From Gemmatimonadota bacterium (lineage in GTDB: Bacteria; Latescibacterota; UBA2968; UBA8231), in the NCBI GenBank assembly GCA_018672475.1, contig JABHFS010000040.1:1-64000 (forward strand): DNA of 64,000 nt. Direction: 5' to 3'. Shown here piece after piece: positions 54,045 to 62,646 of this stretch (position 1 is its first letter; each line of letters begins with the position of its first letter). The position numbers were made by a program, and so were the translations under genes. Under the pieces are notes generated by a model that was given only the letters and a program-made list of their open reading frames with translations, made no database searches and was not told the DNA's origin.

Positions 54045-54078
54045 AAAAGGGGACGGGCTTTTGGCCCGTCCCCTTTTT
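54045..54078. terminator. Strong bidirectional terminator after flagellin
   Basis: A perfect ten-base stem GGGGACGGGC (54049-54058) / GCCCGTCCCC (54064-54073), extended by AAAA (54045-54048) against TTTT (54074-54077), with a T-run on plus. The A-run on the other side gives a T-run on minus, so it can also stop the PqqD-like transcript, whose stop codon lies in it. Confidence 0.92.
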
Positions 54079-54508
54079 ATTTTTTCACCCATCTCTTGCC
54101 GCTGGCCTTACCTGGGTCAGGCGGCCCCTCCTCCCCCTCGAGCACGAAGCCGATAAAACGCTTCTGGCCCAAGGTCTTCAAATACTGGAGCAGGGAAACC
54201 TCGGCCTCCTTGCGATTGAGTTGGTATTTTTCACTGAGCAGTTCAATCATATCCCCCACCGAATTTCGGCCATTGCACATCTGCCAAACCTCAGTACCCA
54301 CCTCATCAAGAGTGATCTTGCGCTCCTTGGGGATATAAAAAACCTTGGAGAGCAGTTTTACTTTCCAGGTCTCCTGGCGTTCAATAAAGACCTGTACTTC
54401 CCCGTTGTCATTATCTTCCCACCGCAGCGAATCATTGCGCGTCGGCCGCGACGCCAACATCGCGCCCCGACTCAGCTTCGGTCCTTTGTCCTGCGAAAAA
54501 ATGGCCAT
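54077..54508 (-). CDS. PqqD-family protein (RiPP-recognition-element-like)
   Basis: A 143-residue cytoplasmic protein. The centre (about 60-125) matches PqqD-like winged-helix proteins: L-D-E-V-G-T-E-V-W-Q-M-C-N-G, then I-E-L-L-S-E-K-Y-x-L, and L-x-L-L-Q-Y-L-K-T-L. PqqD and similar RiPP recognition elements bind leader peptides and present them to modifying enzymes. Here no radical-SAM or other RiPP enzyme is next to it. The N-terminal 30 residues carry the L-S-R-G-A-M-L-A-S-R-P family start; an alternative ATG is at 54460. It overlaps the 331-residue gene by 77 bases and ends in the flagellin terminator; it is the last gene of the minus-strand cluster. Confidence 0.78.
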   Translation of the reverse strand: MAIFSQDKGPKLSRGAMLASRPTRNDSLRWEDNDNGEVQVFIERQETWKVKLLSKVFYIPKERKITLDEVGTEVWQMCNGRNSVGDMIELLSEKYQLNRKEAEVSLLQYLKTLGQKRFIGFVLEGEEGPPDPGKASGKRWVKK

Positions 54509-55427
54509 CGACTACCTTGGTTACTAAGTCTGCCTCTGTACCCTTCTTGCGGTAGAGGTGTTCTACAATCGCGATCTTATCGGTGTTCGTATCATGCCAG
54601 ACCCGAGCTAGCAGATACTGGCGCGGCCTGGGGTTGAGAAAAGGTAACGGGCGCAAAAGCTGCCGCCAACGACTGCGCGGACGTCCCTCGACCGCGAGTC
54701 CTGCGCCGCCGTGCACGTCGACGGCGGCGATATCGACCACCACGTCACGTAGCGTCTTCTTAAAAAATATCGGATACCAATTTTCAAGGGAAACCTCTTT
54801 GAGCAGAATTCGAGCCATGCTCAAGCGGTGCACCTTGAGGGTCTGCTTGTTACCGCCAGCGAAGTCGAGTTGGATATGGCCCGACTTGAGCGAGTGGCCC
54901 TCGAGCTTCAGGTCTGCCGGTGCCGAAAAGCGCAAACCGTAAATGCTCCAGACATAGGCATCTTCCCCTTCTTGGTCCACCAACGAGCGAAAAATAGCCT
55001 CCGCCTGCTCTTCCAAAGACTCGTCCCGCCTAGCCAGCACTCGCAATAAAACGACCCGGCCCTTCTCTAGGACGATCGCCAGATTATAGGCGCGGAAGTC
55101 CGCTTCCCAAGTGAAGACTTCGTATTCGCGGTCTCCGAGGAATTTCTTGTTTTTAAGGAAACGCGCCTGGCGCTGTACGGAAAAAGAAGCGCCGGCCTTA
55201 TCGGCTTTTTTCTGCAAATTCGCCAAGTAGCGATCCACCAACTCGGTCAGGCGCAATGCCTCACCGCGCCCCTTGAGCCTACGCCACTCGATCTCCAAAC
55301 GCACAATCTCGGCGTCGTCAAGGCGAGCATAGCCCTTCTCAAAATCGCCATCGACCCGCCCGAGGTTCCAATCCTCGGGCACTTCGAGTCGCAGGCCTTG
55401 CCAAACGAAATCTACGGTATTCTCCAT
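54432..55427 (-). CDS. Duplicated-domain protein of unknown function
   Basis: A 331-residue protein without signal peptide or membrane segments. It contains two similar halves: residues about 8-150 start G-L-R-L-E-V-P-E-D-W, and residues about 160-310 start G-L-R-F-S-A-P-A-D-L, each followed by charged beta strands. This looks like a tandem repeat of one alpha/beta domain, broadly like MOG1/PsbP-type folds, though that is a guess. It sits directly after the OPT-like transporter gene (2-base gap) and overlaps the PqqD-like gene by 77 bases, so it is coupled to both. The tail beyond about 310, in the overlap, is Gly/Ala-rich and poorly ordered. Confidence 0.68.
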   Translation of the reverse strand: MENTVDFVWQGLRLEVPEDWNLGRVDGDFEKGYARLDDAEIVRLEIEWRRLKGRGEALRLTELVDRYLANLQKKADKAGASFSVQRQARFLKNKKFLGDREYEVFTWEADFRAYNLAIVLEKGRVVLLRVLARRDESLEEQAEAIFRSLVDQEGEDAYVWSIYGLRFSAPADLKLEGHSLKSGHIQLDFAGGNKQTLKVHRLSMARILLKEVSLENWYPIFFKKTLRDVVVDIAAVDVHGGAGLAVEGRPRSRWRQLLRPLPFLNPRPRQYLLARVWHDTNTDKIAIVEHLYRKKGTEADLVTKVVDGHFFAGQRTEAESGRDVGVAADAQ

Positions 55428-55428
55428 A

Positions 55429-57846
55429 TCAGAAGATCAATACCGAGACCGACTTCTGGATCAGAGCGACACCAACCGCCGCCATGCCCATCAGCGCCAT
55501 ACCGCAAGAAAAACCCACGGCCAGAATCGGGGAGAACTGCAGCCATTCTTTTCTGCCGTATTTATTCCAGAAGTAATAACGAGCCAGCAGCGCGCCGATA
55601 ATCTCCGTGACCACGAAGTGCGGCAAGTGCGTCAACGAGCGTACAAAGCCAAAGATCAATAGGATAGGTAACCCCAAGATCGAGAGCAAAATAAAGCTCA
55701 ATAGCCCAAAGCCGGCCCCGAAAGCAATCACTTCCGGTTTGATCGCCCGATAGAGCCAAGGTTCATCGGTCGAGTGCTGGATCCACGAACTGGTGAATAA
55801 CGGATCGGTATCAACCTCGAAATAGAAGGACCATCCCGTAGGCATGGCCCGTCCGACCGTAACTTCCAGCGTCGGCCGGGGATTGCGTAGAATCGAGTCC
55901 ATCGCTGGGCCAAGCGGCGTGATCTGTGGTAACCCCTGTCTTATTTCTTCATCACCCAATGGCACAACCCGCATAAAGCGATCGGAGGCGATGTCGGGTT
56001 CGTCCTGGTCGAAGTGAGAATAGAAGACCTGCGTCGGCATCCAGGGGCCCACCTCGCCGCGCTTGCCACCGGAGTCCAGCCATTCGTCGCTAGCTAAACG
56101 CGTCCGCCAATACCACCACTCATTCTCGATCAGATTTGCCGGAGTCCATCTCGCCTTGTCATTGGCGACATCCAACTCGCTCTTCATCGTGCCGGTGATA
56201 AAGAGACACTGTTGATAGGCCCTCAGTCGCCAGATCAGTTGCGCATATGGGTAGGAAGCCGAAGGGATCGGTGCCAGTTTCCAGATATAGGAACCGTAGA
56301 GGAAACTGGTAAACAAAACGATCGGCACCATAAAAATCTCGGCGCGGATGATGCTGGTGAACTGAGTACCAGTCAATTCGATTTCGCGAAATTTCTGTGT
56401 CTGGGCGCCGTAGTTGCCTAGCGGAAACGGAATAAACCAGATATCTACGCCGCGATAACCCGAAAGAATAATCGTCGCTTCACGGACAAAGGGGATGTCT
56501 ACCGTCTGCCCCACCATACCAACAAGACGCGCGTTCACAAAGGACTGGAAAGGCGTAAAGACAAAACCAAAGAAGATAAAAAACCAGATAAACTGTGAAA
56601 TGCCCGGCAATAGCCAGGCGGCGATGCCGATCAAAGCCACCGTCGCCAGCGAGTAGAGTACCAATGCCAGCCAGATCGGAAAATCGCCTCGGCCCTCTGG
56701 CGTGGCGAAACTGCGTTCGACTCCGCCTTCCTTGCCGCCGTCTTTGGCATTGCGCACGCTCTGTACGACCTGGTAAACGCCGATGATGGCAATCGCAACA
56801 GTAGTACCAATACCGAAGCTCATCCAGAAATCGACATTATTTACGAAGAAGGTGTCGACGGTGCCCATGCCCTGGCGCCACAAGTTCAGATAGGGCTCCT
56901 CGCGCCAGGAAGGCGTCCAAGTATAGAGCACAGGATTGGCGATAGTGGCAACGACGACCCCTAGGAAAGTACCAACGACTCCCCAAAACGGCACAATCAG
57001 CCCAGTGAATATCGGTCCCAGATGGGCGGTAAAACCCAGTGGTGTAGCCGGGATGAAGTTACCTGTAACCTGGGTAAAATCGACAAAGGGAATAGGTATG
57101 AGCGTGATCGGCTCCGTCAGCATCGCACCAGTTATCGCCGGCAGAGCCACATAAATCGCGCCAAAGACCAGACCAATCATCGCACCGGCCGAAAAGACCC
57201 GCCAGCGCCACGTCTCCCCTCCCTGGGTCGTCTCCGCCAGAGCGGTGGCGCCTTGCGCGTTGACTGGAGCAAAGGGAAAGGGCAAGCGCTCGTAATCGGA
57301 ACTGAGGCGAAAAAGCGCGTAGGACATGGTGAACCAGTTAACACGCCAGATGATCATGCCCAGTACTAATAGCACGATCGGCATCGCCCAGTCCGCATGC
57401 AGGAATGTGCGCGTAATAATGGCTTCGGAATCCGGCTGCGGGGCGACCCATGTCGGTATCAGTTTGGTGATACCGAACTGTTTTGCCGCCGGCGATTGCA
57501 CCAAATACTGATTGTACAGCAGGCCTTCAAAGGCACCGGTCTCGGCGGCTATCAGCGAAGAAGCCACATAGAAGAGCACGTAGACTTCCTGGCGCTTCAA
57601 GGTCGAGAAAGAGCGTTTGGTGATCTCGGCGAAGAGGATAATCGTCACCCACTCAGCTGCCGCCCCCAACGAGCCACCGATCATCAGGCTCAAATACATA
57701 TTACCCGGCACCATAATAAACGCGACGAAGAGCACGCCGAGAATGGCTTTGATCGTAAAGCCATCCTCAAACTTATCTGGGACCTGCATCAGGTCCCGAT
57801 ACTCTTCAATCTCCTGGTTCGGGTTTCGGTTTTTGCTTCCGAACAC
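55429..57846 (-). CDS. OPT-like oligopeptide transporter
   Basis: An 805-residue inner-membrane protein with about 14-16 hydrophobic segments. The N-terminal part (V-P-G-N-M-Y-L-S-L-M-I-G-G-S-L-G-A-A-A-E-W) resembles OPT family transporters that carry small peptides or metal-chelates with protons. A large hydrophilic insert (about 555-690), rich in Trp, Asp and Glu, lies before the last four segments. The start is GTG with GGAGG ten bases upstream. It stands between the M28/FtsX fusion gene (38-base gap) and the 331-residue gene (2 bases), all on one strand. OPT or the related DUF6785/DUF6784 families are the possibilities. Confidence 0.78.
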   Translation of the reverse strand: MFGSKNRNPNQEIEEYRDLMQVPDKFEDGFTIKAILGVLFVAFIMVPGNMYLSLMIGGSLGAAAEWVTIILFAEITKRSFSTLKRQEVYVLFYVASSLIAAETGAFEGLLYNQYLVQSPAAKQFGITKLIPTWVAPQPDSEAIITRTFLHADWAMPIVLLVLGMIIWRVNWFTMSYALFRLSSDYERLPFPFAPVNAQGATALAETTQGGETWRWRVFSAGAMIGLVFGAIYVALPAITGAMLTEPITLIPIPFVDFTQVTGNFIPATPLGFTAHLGPIFTGLIVPFWGVVGTFLGVVVATIANPVLYTWTPSWREEPYLNLWRQGMGTVDTFFVNNVDFWMSFGIGTTVAIAIIGVYQVVQSVRNAKDGGKEGGVERSFATPEGRGDFPIWLALVLYSLATVALIGIAAWLLPGISQFIWFFIFFGFVFTPFQSFVNARLVGMVGQTVDIPFVREATIILSGYRGVDIWFIPFPLGNYGAQTQKFREIELTGTQFTSIIRAEIFMVPIVLFTSFLYGSYIWKLAPIPSASYPYAQLIWRLRAYQQCLFITGTMKSELDVANDKARWTPANLIENEWWYWRTRLASDEWLDSGGKRGEVGPWMPTQVFYSHFDQDEPDIASDRFMRVVPLGDEEIRQGLPQITPLGPAMDSILRNPRPTLEVTVGRAMPTGWSFYFEVDTDPLFTSSWIQHSTDEPWLYRAIKPEVIAFGAGFGLLSFILLSILGLPILLIFGFVRSLTHLPHFVVTEIIGALLARYYFWNKYGRKEWLQFSPILAVGFSCGMALMGMAAVGVALIQKSVSVLIF

Positions 57847-57884
57847 TCGCTATTTACCTCCGCTTGTCTTGTTGGGCCTCATGC

Positions 57885-60800
57885 TCATCCCGATACCTCG
57901 CTGCGCAACCCCTGCAATATTTCCGCGCCTTGCTCGCGATAATTGTCCTTGGCCTCCGCGTCGACGGTGCGCCAGATCAGAAACTGTTTTCGAATAACAT
58001 TCATAAAACGCTGATTGACCCTACGCCACGAGGCATCTTCGCCGCTCAAACGTTTAATCTGTAGACCGACCGAGTAGATATTATGCTCATTTTCAGGCAG
58101 CGCGCGCACGGTTACGTGCTGACTGACGCCGAGATCAAAAGGGGCTAGCCAGATATTCATATCGATAAGATAGCCTTCGCCCTTTGGCATCTGTTCCCGA
58201 CTGAGTTCGGCGCCGTCAGTATAGAAGGTCCCGATCGACTCCTCGCTATAGGAATCGAAATAGCCGATGAGAAATACGCTCAGGCCCAACACCTCATGCC
58301 CGCTGACGGTAAAGGGAAAGTCGAAATCCCACTGATCGCCGTCGGGCGGGGGCAGTTTCCATTTGCGGGTCACGTCCGGCACCGCCATCTGTGCGGCCTT
58401 CCGCGCAGGATAAATGGTAGAAAGCATAACCACAGCAATGACCAGCATGCAAGAGAGCACCGCAGCCACGGAGGAATAATTGAGTGTAAAACCGACCAAG
58501 AGATCCAACTCGATAAGCACTTTGGCCACCACTTGACCGCTGAGATAACCGGCCACCACCCCGAGCACCGAATAAACGCAGCTCTCGGCGATGAAGAGCC
58601 AAGATATATGGCCTGGCGCCAACCCCACTGAGGAATAGATCCCGATTTCACGAAAGCGCTCGTAAACACTGCCCATCATAGTATTGAGCACGATCAGCGA
58701 GGCGATTAACATCGGTATGAACAAGTTGCTCATACCGGAAAATGACATCAATCCCAACGAGGAATAGATCGAGACCTTTATGTATTCATCCCCCACCTCT
58801 TTGATACCGGCGAAGAGCGTTACGGCCAGGCGAGAAAGAAAGTCTTCGACCTCTGCGCGCACGTCGCTGCCTGGCGGGAAACGCACGGCCACCGATTGCA
58901 GCGGGTTGCCGCTACCGACATTGCGCAAAGTATGATAGGGCACGATCAGCGTATTGGCCGGCTCGAGATGAACAAAGGGCTTGATAACGACCTTGGTATC
59001 CTCCAAGCCTTGTTTCTCGCGCTTCTCCTCCTCGGCGACTTCCTGCACTGCCTGCCCGCCGGTAACGGCGAAATCGGCCGGCGTCAAAATCTCGTCGTCG
59101 AGATCCTTGAGATCCTTCGCCCGCTTGGAGTCGAGCACGCCGATCACGGTGAATAAATCGCCGAAAACTCTGACCCTTGCCCGGCCGACATCGGCTAGGT
59201 CAATATTGAGGTGGCCCTCGGCAACCATTTCAATCGGAAGAATGCAGACTTTGTCCTCGCCCGGCTCAAACCAGCGCCCGGCGACCAACGCCTTGTCAAG
59301 ACCGGTGACCTGCGTCTCTTCCGGGGCCAGCCCCAACACGCCCAACGCGTTATGCGCCCTGTCTCCGTACTTGATTTTGATATGGGCCTTGGACTTGTTG
59401 CTGTACCAACTGCGCGGTGCCACCGAAACGTCACCGCGGAAGTTGCTGCGAGCGTATTCAAGTACCGAATCCTCCATCGGATTCCAAGCTTTGCTGCGGA
59501 TCAGGATCCCCTCGTAGAGTCCTTCATTGTCGCGGGTAATCTGATTAAAACGCATGTCGGTGCGAATCGAAGTGAAGGAAAGCACCGTGAAGGTCAACAG
59601 CAACAAGGTCATGAAGGTCAACAGCGTCCGGGTCTTGCGGCGCTTCATATTGGAAATGCCCAACTGAAAAGCCGTCAGCGAGGCCGAGGAACGGCTGACA
59701 TCAGTATCGTGAATTACGGCCACCTCAGTGCGCAACTTTTTCATCTGCTCGTTGAAACGACCGGAGATAATCGACATGACCAGCAACGCCAGTGCGATAA
59801 TCACGAAGGCCAGCAAAATCACAAAGGGATTGGAGAGTTGAAAGGCGGGGTGCACCAACCATAACACGCCCCAGATTACCATGAACACCCCAACAAAACC
59901 GATGATCTGGTTCTTGATCGTAACCGCAGAGAAAAGCAGTCGCTCGGTGAAAAAGGCGCAGGGAATCACCAAAGCCATAAAAAATATAATGCCCTGTACC
60001 ACATCGTTCTGAGTTGATTTAACGTCCGGGTAAGCGCGCGATTCGAGCCCGAAGGCGGCGCGCGTATGACGGACAAAATCCCCCCAGCGCAACTCGGCAC
60101 TCGCTACTTCGGCCAGATCCAGCTCGTCCTTGGCACGATAGTGCAAGTCGTTGAGACGCTGATTCTCGATGGAAAAGCTCTTGAGCTCCCGCATCCGCGA
60201 CTCGTCGAGGTTCCACATATCATTGGCCGCGAGAAAGGTCGTGCGGGCGAACGAGGTATTCCGTGTAATGCTATACCCATCGCCATCGACCTTGTCCTTA
60301 TCGGTAACATTGGTGGCGTTGAGCAATAACGAGCGAAAACCCAACAGACCCGCTCCGAAACCCATTTTAATGCGTGAACCGGGCCGGGCGAAGAGCACGC
60401 CTACCGGTTCGTTCTGCGCTGAAGGCCCCTCGCCGATAGTGTAGCCGTATTCCACCGGGGCGCCATTGGTCTCATCGAAGACCTGCACATTGGACAACTT
60501 GGTCAGGTAACGCGGGTCGACAATATCGTAAAAGTTATACGCTTCACAGGGAAAGAGGATCACCATCCACTCCTTGTCGCGCCAGTCCATCGCGACTTTC
60601 ATCGGATAGGCCTCGTCGCCCTGCACGCCGCGATCGGGAGCATAGGTAATACGACCGGTGATCGGGTCCATATAATAGCCCTCGATCTGGACATTATTGA
60701 CCCGCACCCGATTGACAAAGAAGCTGCCCTTCTCGTCGACGATCTCGTAGTATTCCCCGCGCACGCCCTTATACGACTTCTTTTTGCCATTGCGCACCAC

Positions 60801-62633
60801 CGCGACCGCATCGGCTCGAGGCAGGTCGGGAACGATACTGCGGCGGGGAAAGACCATCGTCTGCCCCCTTAGTGAACGCAGGTTATCGCGCAGGCGCATC
60901 TTGAAGTCGGGAAAGAGTTCGGGATCCTCAAAGGCCATGTGGAACATACCCGCCAACACCCGAATCTGCTTGGCGAGGTTGTCGTAATTAACCTTATCAG
61001 ATCGGTCGAGAGGCGTGTCGACAAGGAAACGCGCGTCGTTGACGGTGACAAAGGCCAGTGCCGGCGTGCCCGTAGCTAGGACCAACTCGCTGTTGACCGA
61101 TATTTCACCGGGTACGAAGGTCTGCCAACTCATACCCCCTTCAGGGCTGATGCCGTTGACGAGAACGTCGCGGCGCAGATAACCCAACTCGCGACTGATC
61201 TTGCGCGCATAGGTCATAAAGTTCTTGCCGAAGGGCGCAAAGTAGCGCTTGTAGTAAAAACTGCTATTGCTGTTCCAGATGCCTAACTCATCGGTCTGCG
61301 ACGAAAGGTCGAGGCTAATGAAAAGCTTGACGGCAAGCGAATCGACCTTCGGATCGACCCAATCCTTATACAAGGCCAGTCGCAAGTCTTCGTCGTCGCG
61401 TAACTCCTCTATGAGTTCACCCCGGTTGGCAAAACGCTGGTCGGCGAATACCAACTGACCGCTTTCCTTGCGCAGTAGCCCCTCGGCGAGGGCGGCATCG
61501 GCGATGCGGACGACCAGCGTAGTATCCCCCTCGACTATGTTGCGGACCAGGGCCTCTTTACCGGTAAATTCATCTTCGCCGACCGCGTAGCTGACCCCGT
61601 CCTTCTGGATCAGATCGCGGGCGAGCGCCGCTTCGACCACCCTGCGCACGAGCATGTGGTCTACAAAGGGATCTTCCTTACGCAAATAACGCTGAATAAA
61701 ATCGTCGACACCGCGCATACCCAAATGATGGGCGGATGTTGCCAGGAATACGACCGTCCGCGCCGGCGGATGTTCGCGAAAATAGCGTGCCAACTCGAAT
61801 AAGGCCGTAATACTGGAAGCCTGCTCCGCACCTGGTGCAAGAGCCGGCACAACCGACATCGCGTCGTAATAGCCCTCCAGGACGATCACGTCCTCTTTCA
61901 TCAGTGGATCGTAACCGGGAATCGAACCGAGGATATTCCAAGCGGGGCGCCGTTCCCAATCCATGCGGTATTCGAGATGGACCGCGAGTTCACCAGCCGC
62001 CACCAGCCCGTCGCGCAGGAGCTCCCCATCGAGGCGACTAACCCAAAACCTGGGCATATCGAGCGGCATGCTGAGGAATTTCTTTTCACCTTCGAGATAT
62101 ACGGTGGAGTCTGGTTCGATAAACACGATGGCCGCGGCGCCGAGATAAGAGGCATTGAGCCAGGCATCACCCGAATTGAAGTCCATCAGGACCACGGCGC
62201 CATCAACGACTTTGCCGTCCATATCCGAGTACTCGCCCGTCCCCCCGTCGATCAGCCGGCCGGTCATTCCGCCATCGGGCAATGTCGAAGTCTTGACCAA
62301 ATTGGGCCACAGACCGTGCAGTTCTAGTTGTTCGCCGCTTGTTTCTATACGCAGAAACCCGCCCTTGTCCATTGGGATCGAGACATCGTACTCGTGCACG
62401 GTAATATCGTCGAGACCAACCGCGTTAAAGCGCTCCTGCACGTATTTCGCCGCCTGGTCGGCTCCGGGATAGCCCGCGACCCTGGAGCCCAAATTGGCAA
62501 AATAGTCCATGGTCTGTTGCACTCGCCCGACCGGAGCCGTCTGCGCCAATTCCTCAAAGTCCACAGCGGCGCTGGCCGGCGCCGTTCCAGCCAGCACTAA
62601 CGCCAGCACCGTCCATATAGCCAACATCGGCAT
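57885..62633 (-). CDS. M28 peptidase-like domain fused to FtsX-type permease
   Basis: A 1582-residue exported/membrane protein. A signal peptide (about 2-22, cleavage after A-S-A) is followed by a PA-like and M28 zinc-peptidase-like region (about 25-620). Its metal site is degenerate: where M28 has A-H-Y-D it reads G-Y-Y-D, where it has D-D-N-A it reads G-A-E-Q-A, and where it has E-E-x-G it reads H-H-L-G. Membrane segments cluster at about 880-975; the FtsX/MacB-like domain (about 995-1455) has K-R-R-K-T-R, three C-terminal segments and R-E-I-G-I-Y-S-S-V-G. The ATG at 62633 has GAAAGG upstream; a longer frame from 62666 overlaps the neighbouring gene. It needs an ATPase, which is not in the window. 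Confidence 0.8.
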   Translation of the reverse strand: MPMLAIWTVLALVLAGTAPASAAVDFEELAQTAPVGRVQQTMDYFANLGSRVAGYPGADQAAKYVQERFNAVGLDDITVHEYDVSIPMDKGGFLRIETSGEQLELHGLWPNLVKTSTLPDGGMTGRLIDGGTGEYSDMDGKVVDGAVVLMDFNSGDAWLNASYLGAAAIVFIEPDSTVYLEGEKKFLSMPLDMPRFWVSRLDGELLRDGLVAAGELAVHLEYRMDWERRPAWNILGSIPGYDPLMKEDVIVLEGYYDAMSVVPALAPGAEQASSITALFELARYFREHPPARTVVFLATSAHHLGMRGVDDFIQRYLRKEDPFVDHMLVRRVVEAALARDLIQKDGVSYAVGEDEFTGKEALVRNIVEGDTTLVVRIADAALAEGLLRKESGQLVFADQRFANRGELIEELRDDEDLRLALYKDWVDPKVDSLAVKLFISLDLSSQTDELGIWNSNSSFYYKRYFAPFGKNFMTYARKISRELGYLRRDVLVNGISPEGGMSWQTFVPGEISVNSELVLATGTPALAFVTVNDARFLVDTPLDRSDKVNYDNLAKQIRVLAGMFHMAFEDPELFPDFKMRLRDNLRSLRGQTMVFPRRSIVPDLPRADAVAVVRNGKKKSYKGVRGEYYEIVDEKGSFFVNRVRVNNVQIEGYYMDPITGRITYAPDRGVQGDEAYPMKVAMDWRDKEWMVILFPCEAYNFYDIVDPRYLTKLSNVQVFDETNGAPVEYGYTIGEGPSAQNEPVGVLFARPGSRIKMGFGAGLLGFRSLLLNATNVTDKDKVDGDGYSITRNTSFARTTFLAANDMWNLDESRMRELKSFSIENQRLNDLHYRAKDELDLAEVASAELRWGDFVRHTRAAFGLESRAYPDVKSTQNDVVQGIIFFMALVIPCAFFTERLLFSAVTIKNQIIGFVGVFMVIWGVLWLVHPAFQLSNPFVILLAFVIIALALLVMSIISGRFNEQMKKLRTEVAVIHDTDVSRSSASLTAFQLGISNMKRRKTRTLLTFMTLLLLTFTVLSFTSIRTDMRFNQITRDNEGLYEGILIRSKAWNPMEDSVLEYARSNFRGDVSVAPRSWYSNKSKAHIKIKYGDRAHNALGVLGLAPEETQVTGLDKALVAGRWFEPGEDKVCILPIEMVAEGHLNIDLADVGRARVRVFGDLFTVIGVLDSKRAKDLKDLDDEILTPADFAVTGGQAVQEVAEEEKREKQGLEDTKVVIKPFVHLEPANTLIVPYHTLRNVGSGNPLQSVAVRFPPGSDVRAEVEDFLSRLAVTLFAGIKEVGDEYIKVSIYSSLGLMSFSGMSNLFIPMLIASLIVLNTMMGSVYERFREIGIYSSVGLAPGHISWLFIAESCVYSVLGVVAGYLSGQVVAKVLIELDLLVGFTLNYSSVAAVLSCMLVIAVVMLSTIYPARKAAQMAVPDVTRKWKLPPPDGDQWDFDFPFTVSGHEVLGLSVFLIGYFDSYSEESIGTFYTDGAELSREQMPKGEGYLIDMNIWLAPFDLGVSQHVTVRALPENEHNIYSVGLQIKRLSGEDASWRRVNQRFMNVIRKQFLIWRTVDAEAKDNYREQGAEILQGLRSEVSG

Positions 62634-62646
62634 AAGAGCGCCTTTC

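Noticed and set aside
53756-54637. Plus-strand frame running from flagellin into the PqqD-like and 331-residue genes
   Set aside because: It is out of frame with flagellin, passes through a strong terminator and is antisense to two recognisable genes.
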